64,000 nucleotides of DNA from Bradyrhizobium guangdongense (GTDB lineage Bacteria > Pseudomonadota > Alphaproteobacteria > Rhizobiales > Xanthobacteraceae), in contig NZ_CP030051.1 in NCBI RefSeq assembly GCF_004114975.1, positions 5,456,001 to 5,520,000 of the forward strand. Reading direction: 5' to 3'. Within the stretch, counting starts at the first letter, position 1; each line of letters begins with the position of its first letter. A program made the position numbers and the translations under genes. Under the pieces are notes generated by a model. It made no database searches and was not told where the DNA came from. It worked only from the letters and a program-made list of their open reading frames with translations. This document shows positions 44,754 to 52,265 of the stretch, piece by piece.

Positions 44754-46103
44754 ATGAGCATCCGCACCAGCCGCGTGCTTCATCGCTCGTTACGGGAGAC
44801 GCCGCCCAAGGCCGTCGGCGGCGAGGGCGTTTATCTCTTTGCCGAGGACGGGCGCCGTATCATCGATGCGTCCGGCGGCGCGGCGGTCTCCTGTCTCGGC
44901 CATCAGCATCCGCGCGTGATCGCCGCAATGGTGAAGCAAGCCTCGACCCTCGCCTACGCTCACACCGCCTTCTTCTCGTCCGAGCCGGCCGAGGCGCTCG
45001 CGGAGACTCTGGTTGGCCAAGAGCCGGGCGGTCTTGCCTACGCCTATTTCGTCAGCGGAGGATCGGAAGCGATCGAAGCCAGCATCAAGCTGGCTCGGCA
45101 ATATTTCATCGAGCGCGGCGAGCCGCAGCGGCAGCACTTCATCGCGCGGCGGCAGAGCTATCATGGCAACACGCTCGGTGCGCTCGCCGCCGGCGGCAAT
45201 GCCTGGCGCCGCGCACCCTATGCACCGCTGCTCTCGTCCGCCTTCAGCCATGTGACTCCGGCCTTCGCCTATCACGAGAAGCATGATGGCGAATCCGATG
45301 CGCAGTTCGTGGCACGCCTCGCCGCGGAGCTCGAAGCCGAGTTTCAGCGACTTGGCGCGGACACCATCGCCGCATTTCTGGCCGAACCCGTGGTCGGCGC
45401 CACCGCCGGAGCTGTGACCGCGCCGGAGGGCTACTTCAAGGCGGTCCGCGAGATCTGCGACCGCCATGGCGCACTGCTCATCCTCGATGAGGTCATGTGC
45501 GGCATGGGCCGTACCGGCACCACGCATGCGTGGCAGCAGGAGGGCATCACGCCGGACATTCAGGCCATCGCAAAGGGGCTCGGCGGCGGTTACCAGCCGA
45601 TCGGGGCGATGCTTGCGAGCGGCAAGATCATCGACACCATCCGCTCGGGCTCGGGCGCGTTCCAGCACGGTCATACTTATCTCGCGCATCCGCTCGCCTG
45701 TGCGGCGGCGCTCGCGGTGCAGAACGTGATCCGCGAGGATCGCCTGCTCGACCGTGTCAAAGAGCGAGGCAAGCAGCTCGAGCAGCGGCTCACCGAACGT
45801 TTCGGCAATCATCGTCATGTCGGCGACATCAGGGGCCGCGGCCTGTTCTGGGCGATCGAGCTCGTGGCCGATCGCGCCAGCCGGACCTCGTTCGATCCGG
45901 CGCTCAAGCTTCATCAGAAGATCAAGGCTGAGGCGTTCGCCAACGGGCTCGGCTGCTATCCCGGCGGCGGGACCGTGGACGGCGTCCGCGGCGATCATGT
46001 GCTGCTGGCGCCGCCTTATATTGCGTCAGCTGACGAGATTGATCAGATCGTCGACAAGCTCGGCACGGCCGTCGACAACGTAGTGCGCAGTGTCAATCAC
46101 TGA
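44754..46103 (+). CDS. Class III PLP-dependent aminotransferase
   Basis: 449 residues from ATG 44754 (TTG 44748 overlaps the regulator stop). Motifs: IIDASGGAAVSCLGHQHP, FVSGGSEAIEASIKLARQY, SYHGNTLGALA, LLILDEVMCGMGRTGT and the PLP-lysine in AIAKGLGGGYQPIG. Omega-amino acid:pyruvate or diamine-type transaminase. Context (Aap transport, racemase-fold protein) suggests it deaminates the amino acid carried by the transporter. Confidence 0.9.
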   Translation: MSIRTSRVLHRSLRETPPKAVGGEGVYLFAEDGRRIIDASGGAAVSCLGHQHPRVIAAMVKQASTLAYAHTAFFSSEPAEALAETLVGQEPGGLAYAYFVSGGSEAIEASIKLARQYFIERGEPQRQHFIARRQSYHGNTLGALAAGGNAWRRAPYAPLLSSAFSHVTPAFAYHEKHDGESDAQFVARLAAELEAEFQRLGADTIAAFLAEPVVGATAGAVTAPEGYFKAVREICDRHGALLILDEVMCGMGRTGTTHAWQQEGITPDIQAIAKGLGGGYQPIGAMLASGKIIDTIRSGSGAFQHGHTYLAHPLACAAALAVQNVIREDRLLDRVKERGKQLEQRLTERFGNHRHVGDIRGRGLFWAIELVADRASRTSFDPALKLHQKIKAEAFANGLGCYPGGGTVDGVRGDHVLLAPPYIASADEIDQIVDKLGTAVDNVVRSVNH

Positions 46104-46115
46104 GGGGAGAGTTGC

Positions 46116-47129
46116 ATGATGAGGAAAGTGGCTATCGCCGCGGGCGTACTCGCGGCATCAGCAATAGCCGCGCAAGCGGCGACGCTCGACACGGTCAAGA
46201 GCCGCGGCACGCTGGTGTGCGGTGTCAGCGCCGGCTTTGCCGGCTTCTCGGCACCGGACTCGCAAGGCAATTACAAGGGTCTCGACGTCGACTATTGCCG
46301 TGCACTGGCAGCCGGCGTGTTGGGGGATCCCAACAAGGTGCGCTACGTGGCACTAACCGCGCAGAACCGCTTCACCGCGCTGCAGTCCGGCGAGATCGAC
46401 GTGCTCTACCGCAACTCGACGCAGACCTATTTGCGCGGCGTCACGCTGGGTCTGCGCCAAGGTCCGATCAACTTCTACGACGGCCAGGGCTTTGTCGTGA
46501 AGAAGGATCTCGGCGTGAAGGATCTCAAGGACCTCAAGGGCGCCACCGTTTGCGTCGCGCAGGGCACGACACACGAAGTTACGCTCGGCGATTACGGCCG
46601 CGCCAACGGCATCGACTGGAAGCCGCTGGTGTTCGACCGCGTCGACACCATGTACCAGACCTTCTTCGGCGGCCGCTGCGATGCCATGACCCAGGACGCC
46701 TCCGCGCTCGCCGGCGCCGTCACCACCGCAGCGCCGAACCCGGCCGATTATGTCGTGCTGCCGCAGACCATCAGCAAGGAACCGCTTGGACCGTTCACCC
46801 GCAACGGTGACGAGGTCTGGAGCGACATCATCACCTGGCTGCATTATGGCCTGATCGAAGCCGAAGAGCTCAGTGTGACGCAAGCCAATGTCGACGAGAT
46901 GGCGAAGTCGCAGACACCAGCGATCCAGCGGTTGCTGGGCGCCTCCGGCGATCTCGGCTCGCGGCTCGGTCTGGACAACAAATGGCTGGTCGCGGCGATC
47001 AAGGCCACCGGCAATTACGGCGAGATCTACGAGCGCAATGTCGGCAAGGCGAGCCCGCTCAAGCTCGAGCGTGGCCTCAACGGCCTCTGGAGCAAGGGCG
47101 GCTTGATGTACGCGCTGCCGTTCAAGTAG
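46116..47129 (+). CDS. aapJ: Amino-acid ABC transporter substrate-binding protein (AapJ-like)
   Basis: 337 residues; GAGGGGAGAG precedes the tandem ATG codons 46116/46119. Signal peptide RKVAIAAGVLAASAIAAQA cleaves before ATLD; the mature protein starts DTVKSRGTLVCGVSAGFAGF, with KGLDVDYCRALAAGV and CVAQGTTHEVTL, as in AapJ/BztA. Periplasmic. Unusually placed apart from aapQM, at the end of the regulator-aminotransferase operon. Confidence 0.9.
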   Translation: MMRKVAIAAGVLAASAIAAQAATLDTVKSRGTLVCGVSAGFAGFSAPDSQGNYKGLDVDYCRALAAGVLGDPNKVRYVALTAQNRFTALQSGEIDVLYRNSTQTYLRGVTLGLRQGPINFYDGQGFVVKKDLGVKDLKDLKGATVCVAQGTTHEVTLGDYGRANGIDWKPLVFDRVDTMYQTFFGGRCDAMTQDASALAGAVTTAAPNPADYVVLPQTISKEPLGPFTRNGDEVWSDIITWLHYGLIEAEELSVTQANVDEMAKSQTPAIQRLLGASGDLGSRLGLDNKWLVAAIKATGNYGEIYERNVGKASPLKLERGLNGLWSKGGLMYALPFK

Positions 47130-47137
47130 CGACTTCA

Positions 47138-47273
47138 CCTCTCTCCGCTTGCGGGGAGAGGTCGACGCGCAACGCGCGTCGGGTGAGGGGAACTCTCCGC
47201 GGATTCAACTCTCACCGTCTCCGCGGAGACTCCCCCCTCACCCCGACCCTCTCCCCGCAAGCGGGGAGAGGGA
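47138..47273. repeat. Dispersed palindromic repeat, family D
   Basis: CTCTCCGCTTGCGGGGAGAGG at one end and CCTCTCCCCGCAAGCGGGGAGAGG at the other flank a GGTGAGGGG...CCCCTCACC core. Each end is a hairpin and the ends also pair with each other. It lies between the AapJ-like gene and the racemase-fold gene in the same direction. A single hairpin of the same family is at 9190. Confidence 0.75.
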
Positions 47274-47287
47274 GAACAGGCATCCCC

Positions 47288-47926
47288 ATGCGCATCGCCC
47301 TGATCCACGCTCTCAAACACTCCATCGCTCCGATCGAGGCGGCGTTCGCGGCCGCATGGCCGGAGGCGCGCTTGATGAACCTGCTCGACGACAGCCTGTC
47401 GGCGGACCTGGCGCGCGATGGCAGGCTCAACGACGCCATGACCGAGCGCTTTCTCGCGCTCGGCGACTATGCGGCGGCGACCGGAGCTAATGCGATCCTG
47501 TTCACCTGTTCGGCTTTCGGTCCCTGCATCGAGGCGGTTGCGCGGGCCCATTCGCCGATGCCGGTGCTGAAGCCGAACGAAGCGATGATCGAACGGGCGG
47601 TGACGATGGGCAAGCGCATCGGCCTGCTTTCGACCTTTCCGCCGACGCTGGTCTCGATGCCGCCGGAGTTTCCGGCCTCCGTCCGGATCGTGCCGAAACT
47701 CGTCGAGGGCGCGCTAGCCGCACTGGATCGAGGCGACCGCGCCACACATGACCGGCTGATTGTCGAGGCGTCCAGGGACCTGCACGATTGCGACGTCATC
47801 GCGCTCGCTCAGTTCAGCATCGCATCGACGGCGCCGCTGGTCGCGAAGGCTACAGGTCGGCCCGTCGTGACGACGCCGGACAGCGCGGTCGAGAAGCTGA
47901 TGCGCCTCCTGAAGGCAGCGGCTTAA
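47288..47926 (+). CDS. Asp/Glu/hydantoin racemase-fold protein, one active-site Cys missing
   Basis: 212 residues from ATG 47288. Asp/Glu racemase superfamily: starts RIALIHALKHSIAPIE, first Cys in AILFTCSAFGPCIEAV, and KRIGLLSTFPPTLVS. The second Cys, usually in a vLgCT-like motif, is replaced in DVIALAQFSIASTAP. Two-base racemisation is therefore doubtful; a decarboxylase/isomerase of the AroM or maleate isomerase kind is possible. The stop overlaps the TetR stop on the other strand by 3 bases. Confidence 0.82.
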   Translation: MRIALIHALKHSIAPIEAAFAAAWPEARLMNLLDDSLSADLARDGRLNDAMTERFLALGDYAAATGANAILFTCSAFGPCIEAVARAHSPMPVLKPNEAMIERAVTMGKRIGLLSTFPPTLVSMPPEFPASVRIVPKLVEGALAALDRGDRATHDRLIVEASRDLHDCDVIALAQFSIASTAPLVAKATGRPVVTTPDSAVEKLMRLLKAAA

Positions 47927-48570
47927 GCGCCTGCCTGTTTCTGGCGCCGCGCGTCCTTGATCGCGACCGCAAGGGCGGCTTTCGTCTCGTTCACGAAATC
48001 CTCGACCAGTTCTTCGCGCGTGGCATGCGCCGCCTCGCCGGTGAACAGCCCCTGCTCGGCCAGCATCACCACGCCGTGCAGCGCCGCCCAGATCTTCAGC
48101 GCCTGCCGCTCGCGCAAGAAGCCGACCGCAGGCGCGTCCAACGCTTCGATCACGAGCGCAAAGGTCTCGCGCGTAGCCTCGTGCAACTCGCTGCCCTTGG
48201 CGGCGCATGACACCGTCCGCGAGGCGAACATCAAACGATAGATGCCGTTGCGGCGCAGGCCAAAATCGAGCGTTGCCTGCGCCAGGCGCGAGAGCTTCGA
48301 TTGCTTCGACGGCTTTGCCATCGCCGCGCGCAACATCGCGCTGAACTGCCGGAAGGCTTCTGCCGTGACCGCGGCAAGCAATGCGTCGCGATCGGCGAAA
48401 TGCCGGTAGGGCGCCGGCTGCGAAACGCCGACCTGCTTTGCCAGCGCCTTGATGCTGATGGCTTCAGCCCCGCCCTGCTCCGCCTCGCGCAACGCAGCCT
48501 TGATCAAGGCGTCGCGGAGATCGCCATGGTGGTAGGTGTTTCCGGCCTTACGAGCAACTTGTGAGCGCAT
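47923..48570 (-). CDS. TetR/AcrR-family transcriptional regulator
   Basis: 215 residues from ATG 48570. HTH: YHHGDLRDALIKAALREAEQ and ISIKALAKQVGVSQPAPYRH (about residues 15-65). The C-terminal helical domain ends in a basic KDARRQKQAGA tail. Divergent from ferredoxin-P450 across 148 bases with a TTGACA promoter and an overlapping palindrome; probably represses that operon until a ligand binds. Confidence 0.9.
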   Translation of the reverse strand: MRSQVARKAGNTYHHGDLRDALIKAALREAEQGGAEAISIKALAKQVGVSQPAPYRHFADRDALLAAVTAEAFRQFSAMLRAAMAKPSKQSKLSRLAQATLDFGLRRNGIYRLMFASRTVSCAAKGSELHEATRETFALVIEALDAPAVGFLRERQALKIWAALHGVVMLAEQGLFTGEAAHATREELVEDFVNETKAALAVAIKDARRQKQAGA

Positions 48571-48597
48571 GTCGCGGCGAAGCCTATAAGTTTGCGC

Positions 48598-48637
48598 TTG
48601 ACAGGGGAAGCCCGGCGCTAATGTAATATCATATAAC
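48598..48637 (+). promoter_or_regulatory. Promoter and candidate TetR operator of the ferredoxin-P450 operon
   Basis: TTGACA at 48598-48603 is a consensus -35. An AT-rich segment at 48619-48637 gives several possible -10 boxes (TAATGT 48619, TGTAAT 48622). It overlaps the near-perfect palindrome GTAATAT-C-ATATAAC (48623-48637, one mismatch). A repressor bound here would cover the -10. Inferred from position; the exact start of transcription is not visible. Confidence 0.5.
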
Positions 48638-48718
48638 TTCGCGACCAAAGCCGCGGATAAAACTCATATGGGGAACGCGCCACCTTTCGGGGTCGCGCAT
48701 ACGACCAAGGGAGCCGCC

Positions 48719-48928
48719 ATGACAGAGCGACTGAGGGTTCACGTCGATCCCGACAAATGCCAGGGCCACGCACGCTGCAAGGCGCTCGCGCCGGAGCTGT
48801 TCGAGCTCGACGAATACGGCAACGCTCACGAAGCGGGCGACGGTACCGTTCCACCCGGCCTCGAAGACAAGGTCTGGCTTGCCAAGGCCAATTGCCCGGA
48901 AATCGCAATCGATGTGATCGAGGAGTAG
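48719..48928 (+). CDS. Ferredoxin for cytochrome P450 (CxxH-type)
   Basis: 69 residues from ATG 48719 (GGGAG 8 bases upstream). Cluster ligands: Cys14, Cys20 and Cys59 (DKCQGHARC and NCPE). The second cysteine of the usual CxxCxxC is His17, a feature of 3Fe-4S or His-ligated ferredoxins that serve P450 enzymes. The start RLRVHVDPDKCQGHARC is typical of this group. Electron carrier in the cytoplasm; the P450 gene follows 60 bases later. No ferredoxin reductase is nearby, so a shared one must be used. Confidence 0.88.
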   Translation: MTERLRVHVDPDKCQGHARCKALAPELFELDEYGNAHEAGDGTVPPGLEDKVWLAKANCPEIAIDVIEE

Positions 48929-48988
48929 CGCGGCCCTGCGCGCGCTCCGCGCGCCTTCAGCGAACACGAGCCAAGGGATTTTCTCGAG

Positions 48989-50212
48989 ATGTCCGACGTC
49001 AGCCAGCCTGCCGCCCATCCGCCTGTGACCGACTGGGTCAACGACTTCGACCACACCGATCCGCAATGGACGAAAGATCCCTTCCCGATCTGGGACGAGA
49101 TGCGCGCCGCAAGCCCCGTGGTGCATACCGAACGCTTTCTGGGCTGCTATATGCCCACGACTTATGAAGCGGTACGTGAGATCGCCAACGACACCAAGCA
49201 TTTCTCCTCGCGTCGCATCATCGTGCGCGACGTCCGGCCGGAGATCACCAGCAGGAATGCCGCCCCACCCATCACATCCGATCCGCCTGAGCACAAGCCC
49301 GCCAAGCAATTGCTGCTCCCGCCGTTCACGCCGGATGCCATGAAGAAGCTGGAACCACGGATGCGCGCGATCTGCAACGAGCTGATCGACGGGTTCATCG
49401 CGGACGGCAAGGTCGACGCGGCGGCGCGTTACAGCAAATACATCCCGGTTCAGGCCATCGCGCATATGCTCGGCATCCCCGAGAGCGACAGCGATCTCTT
49501 CATCAAGTGGATCCACATGATCCTCGAGCTCGGCATCAAGGACGAGAGCAAGCTGCTCCAGGCCGTGCAGGAGATGAGCGCCTATTTCATTGCTCATATC
49601 GAGGCCCGCAAGAACAAGCCGACCGACGATCTGATCTCCTACCTGATGAACGCCAAGGACAAGGAAGGCAACCCGCTCGAGGATTCCCACGTGCTGGGCT
49701 CGCTGCGGTTGCTCCTGATCGCGGGCATCGACACCACCTGGAGCGCGATCGGTTCCTCGCTCTGGCATCTCGCCCGGACGCCGGTAGACCGCGAGCGGCT
49801 GATCGCCGAACCCGAGGTGATGCCGACGGCCGTGGAGGAGCTGCTTCGCGCCTATTCGCCGGTGACGATGGCGCGCGAGGTGGTCAAGGAGACCACGATT
49901 TCGGGCTGCCCGGTCAAGGCGGGCAACATGGTGCTGCTGTCCTTCCCGGCCGCCAACCGCGATCCCAAGGTATTTCCGGATGCCGACAAGGTCGTGATCG
50001 ACCGCAGGGAGAACCGCCATGCCGCCTTTGGCCTCGGCATTCACCGCTGCGTCGGTTCCAACCTGGCGCGCATGGAGATGCAGATTGCCCTGGAGGAATG
50101 GCTGAAGCGGATTCCGGACTTCCGGCTGGATCCGGCAGGCACGGTGACCTGGTCCCAAGGCACGGTGCGAGGTCCCCGCCAGTTGCCATTTCTGCTCGGA
50201 AAGGCGATGTAG
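48989..50212 (+). CDS. Cytochrome P450 monooxygenase
   Basis: 407 residues, a soluble bacterial P450. I-helix oxygen-binding motif AGIDTT (245-250), ExxR in the K-helix, and heme-binding FGLGIHRCVGSNLA with Cys at 354. Class I system, with electrons from the adjacent ferredoxin. N-terminus MSDVSQPAAHPPVTDWVNDF lacks a membrane anchor. Sequence character suggests the CYP families that hydroxylate terpenoids, fatty acids or aromatic compounds; I cannot assign a substrate. Confidence 0.93.
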   Translation: MSDVSQPAAHPPVTDWVNDFDHTDPQWTKDPFPIWDEMRAASPVVHTERFLGCYMPTTYEAVREIANDTKHFSSRRIIVRDVRPEITSRNAAPPITSDPPEHKPAKQLLLPPFTPDAMKKLEPRMRAICNELIDGFIADGKVDAAARYSKYIPVQAIAHMLGIPESDSDLFIKWIHMILELGIKDESKLLQAVQEMSAYFIAHIEARKNKPTDDLISYLMNAKDKEGNPLEDSHVLGSLRLLLIAGIDTTWSAIGSSLWHLARTPVDRERLIAEPEVMPTAVEELLRAYSPVTMAREVVKETTISGCPVKAGNMVLLSFPAANRDPKVFPDADKVVIDRRENRHAAFGLGIHRCVGSNLARMEMQIALEEWLKRIPDFRLDPAGTVTWSQGTVRGPRQLPFLLGKAM

Positions 50213-50241
50213 GCCTTCTCAAATCAAGGGAGAGGCCGGAC

Positions 50242-51564
50242 GTGTCAGAGCAAGCAACCCACCCGGCCTCCGACCACATCGATCTCGCTGACGCCAGGCG
50301 GCGGATCAAGGCGATCTTCATCGGCTCGATCGGCAATCTCGTCGAGTGGTACGATTTTTACGCCTATACGGCGTTCGCGCTCTATTTCGCCCCGGCCTTC
50401 TTCCCCGGCAACGACCCCGTCGTCCAGCAATTGAACGCCGCCGTGGTGTTCGCCGCGACGTTCCTGATGCGCCCGCTGGGCGGCTGGTTCTTCGGCTATC
50501 TCGCCGACCATTTCGGCCGCCGCATCTCGCTGACCCTGTCGGTCGTGTTCATGTGCTTCGGCTCGCTGATCATCGCACTGACGCCGACCTATGCCACGAT
50601 CGGCTTTGCCGCGCCGGTGATCCTGGCCCTGGCCCGGGTGATCGAGGGCCTGAGCCTCGGCGGCGAATATGGCGCCAGCGCCACCTATCTCAGCGAGGTC
50701 GCCGATCCCAAGCATCGCGGCTTCTATTCGAGCTTTCAATACGTCACGCTGATCGGCGGCCAGCTCACCGCGATCATCGTGCTTTTGCTGCTGCAAAAGG
50801 TTTTCCTCACGCCCGAGGAACTCAAGGCCTGGGGCTGGCGCATCCCGTTCGCGATCGGCGCGGCCCTTGCGATCTTTGCCGCCGTGATGCGGCAGGGCCT
50901 CCACGAGACCGAGGCGTTCGAGGAAGCCAAGAAGGTGGTGAAGCCGACCGGCTCGATCACCAATCTGCTGCGTTATCCGCGCGAGCTGCTGCTGGTGGTC
51001 GGCCTCACCGCCGGCGGCACCGCAGCGTTCTATACCTTCACCACCTACATGCAGACCTTCGTCAAGCTTTCGGTCGGCCTGACCGAAGATCAGACCACCT
51101 TCGTGATCTTCGGCACGCTGATCTTCGCGACCATCCTCCAGCCGATCTACGGCGCGATCTCCGACAAGATCGGCCGCAAGCCGCTGTTGATCTTCTTCGG
51201 CGTCGCCGGCACACTCGCGACCGTACCGCTGCTGATGACGCTGAAGGAGACCAAGTCGCCCTTCATGGCCTTCATCCTGATCTGCTGCGCCTGGCTCTTC
51301 GTCGCCGGCTACACCTCGATCAATGCGGTGGTGAAGGCCGAACTGTTCCCGACCAATGTCCGCGCGCTCGGCGTCGGCCTGCCCTACGCCATCACCGTTT
51401 CGATCTTCGGCGGCACGGCACCGGCCATCGCGCTTTATTTCAAGACCATCAAGCACGAGGAATGGTTCTATTACTATCTTGCCGGAATCATCTGCCTGTC
51501 GCTGATCATCTATTCTTCGATGCGCGACACCAAGCACGCCTCGGCGATGCATCGCCACGAGTAA
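50242..51564 (+). CDS. MFS metabolite:H+ symporter (MHS family, alpha-ketoglutarate permease-like)
   Basis: 440 residues from GTG 50242, with AAGGGAGAGG upstream; the frame extends upstream through the P450 coding region but that part is a shadow. Signature IGNLVEWYDFYAYTAFAL in TM1, LMRPLGGWFFGYLADHFGRR, GLSLGGEYGASATYLSE; 12 TM segments. Imports an organic acid by proton symport. It follows P450 at 29 bases, so it likely brings in the P450 substrate or a related acid. Confidence 0.9.
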   Translation: MSEQATHPASDHIDLADARRRIKAIFIGSIGNLVEWYDFYAYTAFALYFAPAFFPGNDPVVQQLNAAVVFAATFLMRPLGGWFFGYLADHFGRRISLTLSVVFMCFGSLIIALTPTYATIGFAAPVILALARVIEGLSLGGEYGASATYLSEVADPKHRGFYSSFQYVTLIGGQLTAIIVLLLLQKVFLTPEELKAWGWRIPFAIGAALAIFAAVMRQGLHETEAFEEAKKVVKPTGSITNLLRYPRELLLVVGLTAGGTAAFYTFTTYMQTFVKLSVGLTEDQTTFVIFGTLIFATILQPIYGAISDKIGRKPLLIFFGVAGTLATVPLLMTLKETKSPFMAFILICCAWLFVAGYTSINAVVKAELFPTNVRALGVGLPYAITVSIFGGTAPAIALYFKTIKHEEWFYYYLAGIICLSLIIYSSMRDTKHASAMHRHE

Positions 51565-51582
51565 CCCATTCACGAGCAGAAC

Positions 51583-52242
51583 ATGGCCGACGAAACGCCA
51601 TCCGACAGCAAGCTGACGCGCACCAAGGAGAAATGGGCGCGCGAAGGCCGCTTCCTCACCGGCAAGCTCACGCGTCCGGAGGATCAGCGCCTGCCGCCCG
51701 GCCAGCATCTCACCAAGGACTGGCCGGTGCTCGATCTCGGCGTCGTGCCACCCGTCTCGCGCGGGCGTTGGCGGCTCGACGTCTATGGCGCGGTCGAGAA
51801 GCCGGTGTTCTGGACCTTTGCCGAATTCGCCGCGCAGAAGCAGGACCGGTTCACCTCCGACATCCATTGCGTCACGACGTGGTCGCGCTACGACAATGAA
51901 TGGGAGGGACTTGCGACGCGCGAGCTGCTCGCGGCCTGCCAGCCGCACGAGGATGCGCGCTTCGTCGTACTGCATTCCTACGACGGCTACACCACCAACC
52001 TCGCGCTGGAAGACTTTGCTGCCGAAGACGCGCTGCTCGCCCATAGCTGGTCGGGCCAACCGCTGTCGGATGAACACGGCGGCCCTGTCAGGCTCGTCGT
52101 GCCGCATCTGTATTTCTGGAAGAGCGCCAAATGGCTCCAGGCCATCGAGTTCCTGACCGAAGACGCGCCAGGCTTCTGGGAAGTCCGCGGCTATCATAAC
52201 CGCGGCGATCCCTGGGCTGAACAGCGCTATTCAGGCGATTGA
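51583..52242 (+). CDS. Sulfite-oxidase-family (molybdopterin) oxidoreductase, cytoplasmic
   Basis: 219 residues. Molybdopterin-binding SUOX fold: KDWPVLDLGVVPPVSRGRWRL, the Mo-ligand Cys in DIHCVTTWSRYDN, LVVPHLYFWKSAKWLQAIEF and RGYHNRGDPWAEQRY. Unlike MsrP/YedY, no twin-arginine signal, so probably cytoplasmic. The reaction is unknown. Short gap to the MFS gene suggests one operon; the hydrolase-OsmC gene starts 23 bases later. Confidence 0.87.
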   Translation: MADETPSDSKLTRTKEKWAREGRFLTGKLTRPEDQRLPPGQHLTKDWPVLDLGVVPPVSRGRWRLDVYGAVEKPVFWTFAEFAAQKQDRFTSDIHCVTTWSRYDNEWEGLATRELLAACQPHEDARFVVLHSYDGYTTNLALEDFAAEDALLAHSWSGQPLSDEHGGPVRLVVPHLYFWKSAKWLQAIEFLTEDAPGFWEVRGYHNRGDPWAEQRYSGD

Positions 52243-52265
52243 ATCAAACAAGCACGGGGAAGCTC

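Noticed and set aside
47138..47273. CRISPR array or mobile element end
   Set aside because: Only paired palindromes of a dispersed family; no regular direct repeats with spacers and no transposase in the window.
50245..52197. 650-codon open frame antisense to the MHS transporter
   Set aside because: Shadow of two clear genes on the plus strand.
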